The position numbers and the translations under genes are program-made. Positions 5,767 to 7,197 of a DNA stretch of 7,197 nt are shown piece after piece. Under the pieces are notes generated by a model. That model was not told where the DNA came from. It searched no databases and worked only from the letters and a program-made list of their open reading frames with translations. The DNA lies in contig JAQXLO010000144.1 in the NCBI GenBank assembly GCA_029012165.1, positions 1-7,197 on the forward strand, written 5' to 3'. The stretch comes from Oscillospiraceae bacterium (lineage in GTDB: Bacteria > Bacillota > Clostridia > Oscillospirales > Acutalibacteraceae). Position 1 is the first letter of the stretch; the number at the start of each line of letters is the position of its first letter.

Positions 5767-7197
5767 TCAGAATTTCTCGTCCAAATACTTTTTGGCTTTT
5801 TTAATCAGACGATCGGCATTATAGCGAATTTCCTTCACGATAGTTTCAAAAACATAGCGGATGGTGCGGAACGCTTTTTGAATCAGACTTTCTTTCGGAT
5901 ATTTTGCGTCTGTTCCGCTGCCGCCGTAACAACCGATGTTTTGGCTTGTGATCGCATTTCCGAAGAAATCCGTTGTGCAGTCGTCCTGTACGGCATATCC
6001 TGCGCCGATCAGCGGAGAGTCGGCAGAGAGTGTAAAACTGCCGGGATCTGCCAAGTCCTCACCACTGAAACCGGGCAAAACATTGTATGCGCCCGGCTCA
6101 ATCAAAGGCGTCATGGTGTTGTAGTAGCAGTTATGCGTGAAAGTTGTCCCGGACGCTTTGATCTCGGAACGGTTGTAGGAGAGCCTGCTTTCACTTGCGG
6201 GGATAATGATGTTATTGGCAACAATGCCGTCGAACGTGTCATCAAAGTTAAAGTCTCCGCAGCCGATGATGGTGTTGTTGTAGAATCGGAAGTCGTATTC
6301 CCCCGCATTATTGCTCAGTCTGCTTCTGCCGCCGTCATTCACCGACAGGCAGTAGCGAACGGTATTGCCCCTGTTGGGGTTGTCCTCTTTGGAGTTGTTT
6401 ACCATAAAGCTGGTGTTGTCATGGGAGTAGATATACTCATAGGTGCAGTTGAAGGACCAGTGGTCAAAATCCACCGTCATGCCGTCGGTGATGCACTTTT
6501 GTCCTGCAATTTCGCAGTTCTGTATCGTGCAGTTGCTGGAATAGTGGGTCCAGACGGCGGCGATATAGTAGAGTTTATTGCCGTTTTCGTCTATACCTTC
6601 GCCTTGACAGCAGTTAATGACTCTGCAGTCGGTGATCCGTGCGCCGTCACAGCTTTCGAGGACGATGGCTTCGCCGTCCAAATCATGCAAATACACGTTT
6701 TTTACGAGTGCGTTTTTGTTGGGATATGCAGAATCTCCCGTGAAAAATATGCCGTTTCCGCAGTCATAAATCTCACAGTTGATTGCAGTAAAATCGTCCA
6801 CGGAATAGAGCCTGTTTCCGTAGCGTCTGACCACAACAGCGGCTCTGCCGGAGATGGGACCTTCGGCAAAATTGTCTCTTGTTCTGACCTTGTAGTTTTG
6901 CATATCGTGAAAGACAATGTTTTCCAGCGTTATGCCGCAGGAGTTTTTGGACAGAGCGTCCACCCAGATTCCGCCGCCGTTATGCGCCGTGATCTCCAGG
7001 TTGGAGACGGCCACATAGTCGCAGTCGAAGAGCTTGAGCACAGTGTTTCTTTCGTTCGTTGTCAGCAGAGGTCTTTCTCCCTCGCCGTAAGCGGAGATGA
7101 CGATGGGGTTTTCCGCTGTTCCCGAACAGGTCAGGGAAAGGGTGCACTCGTAAATGCCTGCACGCTTGAAGAGTATCTTGTCGCCCGCCTGCAGCTT
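5767..7197 (-). CDS. Right-handed parallel beta-helix protein, 5' truncated by the window
   Basis: The frame is open on the minus strand from the window edge to a TGA at 5767-5769, giving 476 residues without a true start; a GTG at 7041 is internal, because the 52 upstream codons encode coherent family sequence (GDKILFKRAGIYECTLSL, then NPIVISAYGEGERPLL). That opening (G-D-x-I-x-F then G-x-Y and P-I-x-I-S-A-Y-G-x-G-x-R-P) is typical of secreted beta-helix proteins. About 55-350 holds irregular PbH1-like rungs with repeated N-C-x-I/V/Y and asparagine stacks, such as INCEIYDCGNGIFF and NCTIQNCEI. About 376-431 shows the common closing element SPLIGAG, DFFG and NIGCYGG. The last 45 residues form a Lys/Arg-rich amphipathic helix. 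Such folds act on or bind polysaccharides, but no catalytic site is recognised. The signal peptide, if any, is outside the window. Confidence 0.85.
   Translation of the reverse strand, partial: KLQAGDKILFKRAGIYECTLSLTCSGTAENPIVISAYGEGERPLLTTNERNTVLKLFDCDYVAVSNLEITAHNGGGIWVDALSKNSCGITLENIVFHDMQNYKVRTRDNFAEGPISGRAAVVVRRYGNRLYSVDDFTAINCEIYDCGNGIFFTGDSAYPNKNALVKNVYLHDLDGEAIVLESCDGARITDCRVINCCQGEGIDENGNKLYYIAAVWTHYSSNCTIQNCEIAGQKCITDGMTVDFDHWSFNCTYEYIYSHDNTSFMVNNSKEDNPNRGNTVRYCLSVNDGGRSRLSNNAGEYDFRFYNNTIIGCGDFNFDDTFDGIVANNIIIPASESRLSYNRSEIKASGTTFTHNCYYNTMTPLIEPGAYNVLPGFSGEDLADPGSFTLSADSPLIGAGYAVQDDCTTDFFGNAITSQNIGCYGGSGTDAKYPKESLIQKAFRTIRYVFETIVKEIRYNADRLIKKAKKYLDEKF

Noticed and set aside
5936..6124. 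A 62-codon plus-strand frame opposite the beta-helix gene
   Set aside because: It lies wholly within a well-supported minus-strand coding region and shows no ribosome site or domain.

Overview
The window looks like ordinary chromosomal DNA from a low-to-mid GC Gram-positive anaerobe, most likely a gut Clostridia member (Oscillospiraceae/Ruminococcaceae-like). This is inferred from the rpsB-tsf pair with strong AGGAGG-type ribosome binding sites, a lipobox-bearing binding protein instead of a periplasmic one, sigma-A type promoters, intrinsic terminators with long GC-rich stems, and a surface-protein tail carrying a Trp/Thr/CxxC repeat typical of that group. Third codon positions are mostly G or C, which creates many long shadow frames. 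No tRNA, rRNA, CRISPR array, insertion sequence or phage gene was seen.

Layout. (1) 1-249, plus strand: the 3' end of a membrane-anchored surface or secreted protein, closed by an intrinsic terminator. (2) 340-2408: an extended -10 promoter, an approximately 90-nt leader with self-complementary segments, then rpsB (ribosomal protein S2) and tsf (EF-Ts), closed by an intrinsic terminator. EF-Ts is about 70-80 residues longer than classical forms because of extra sequence in its C-terminal half. (3) 2422-3318: an EamA/DMT-family ten-helix exporter whose ribosome binding site lies directly behind the tsf terminator. (4) 3302-5739: a polar amino acid ABC importer operon (lipoprotein receptor, permease, ATPase) with a near-consensus promoter inside the last codons of the EamA gene, a hairpin between receptor and permease genes, an 11-nt permease/ATPase overlap and a perfect 19-bp terminator stem. 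(5) 5767-7197, minus strand: the C-terminal 476 residues of a right-handed parallel beta-helix protein whose start lies outside the window.

Together these are translation machinery, two small-molecule transport functions and two cell-surface proteins at the edges. I do not see a new multi-gene system. The points most worth a second look are the enlarged EF-Ts, the structured rpsB leader, the terminator-to-RBS arrangement before the EamA gene, and the Cys-rich beta-helix protein with a basic amphipathic tail.
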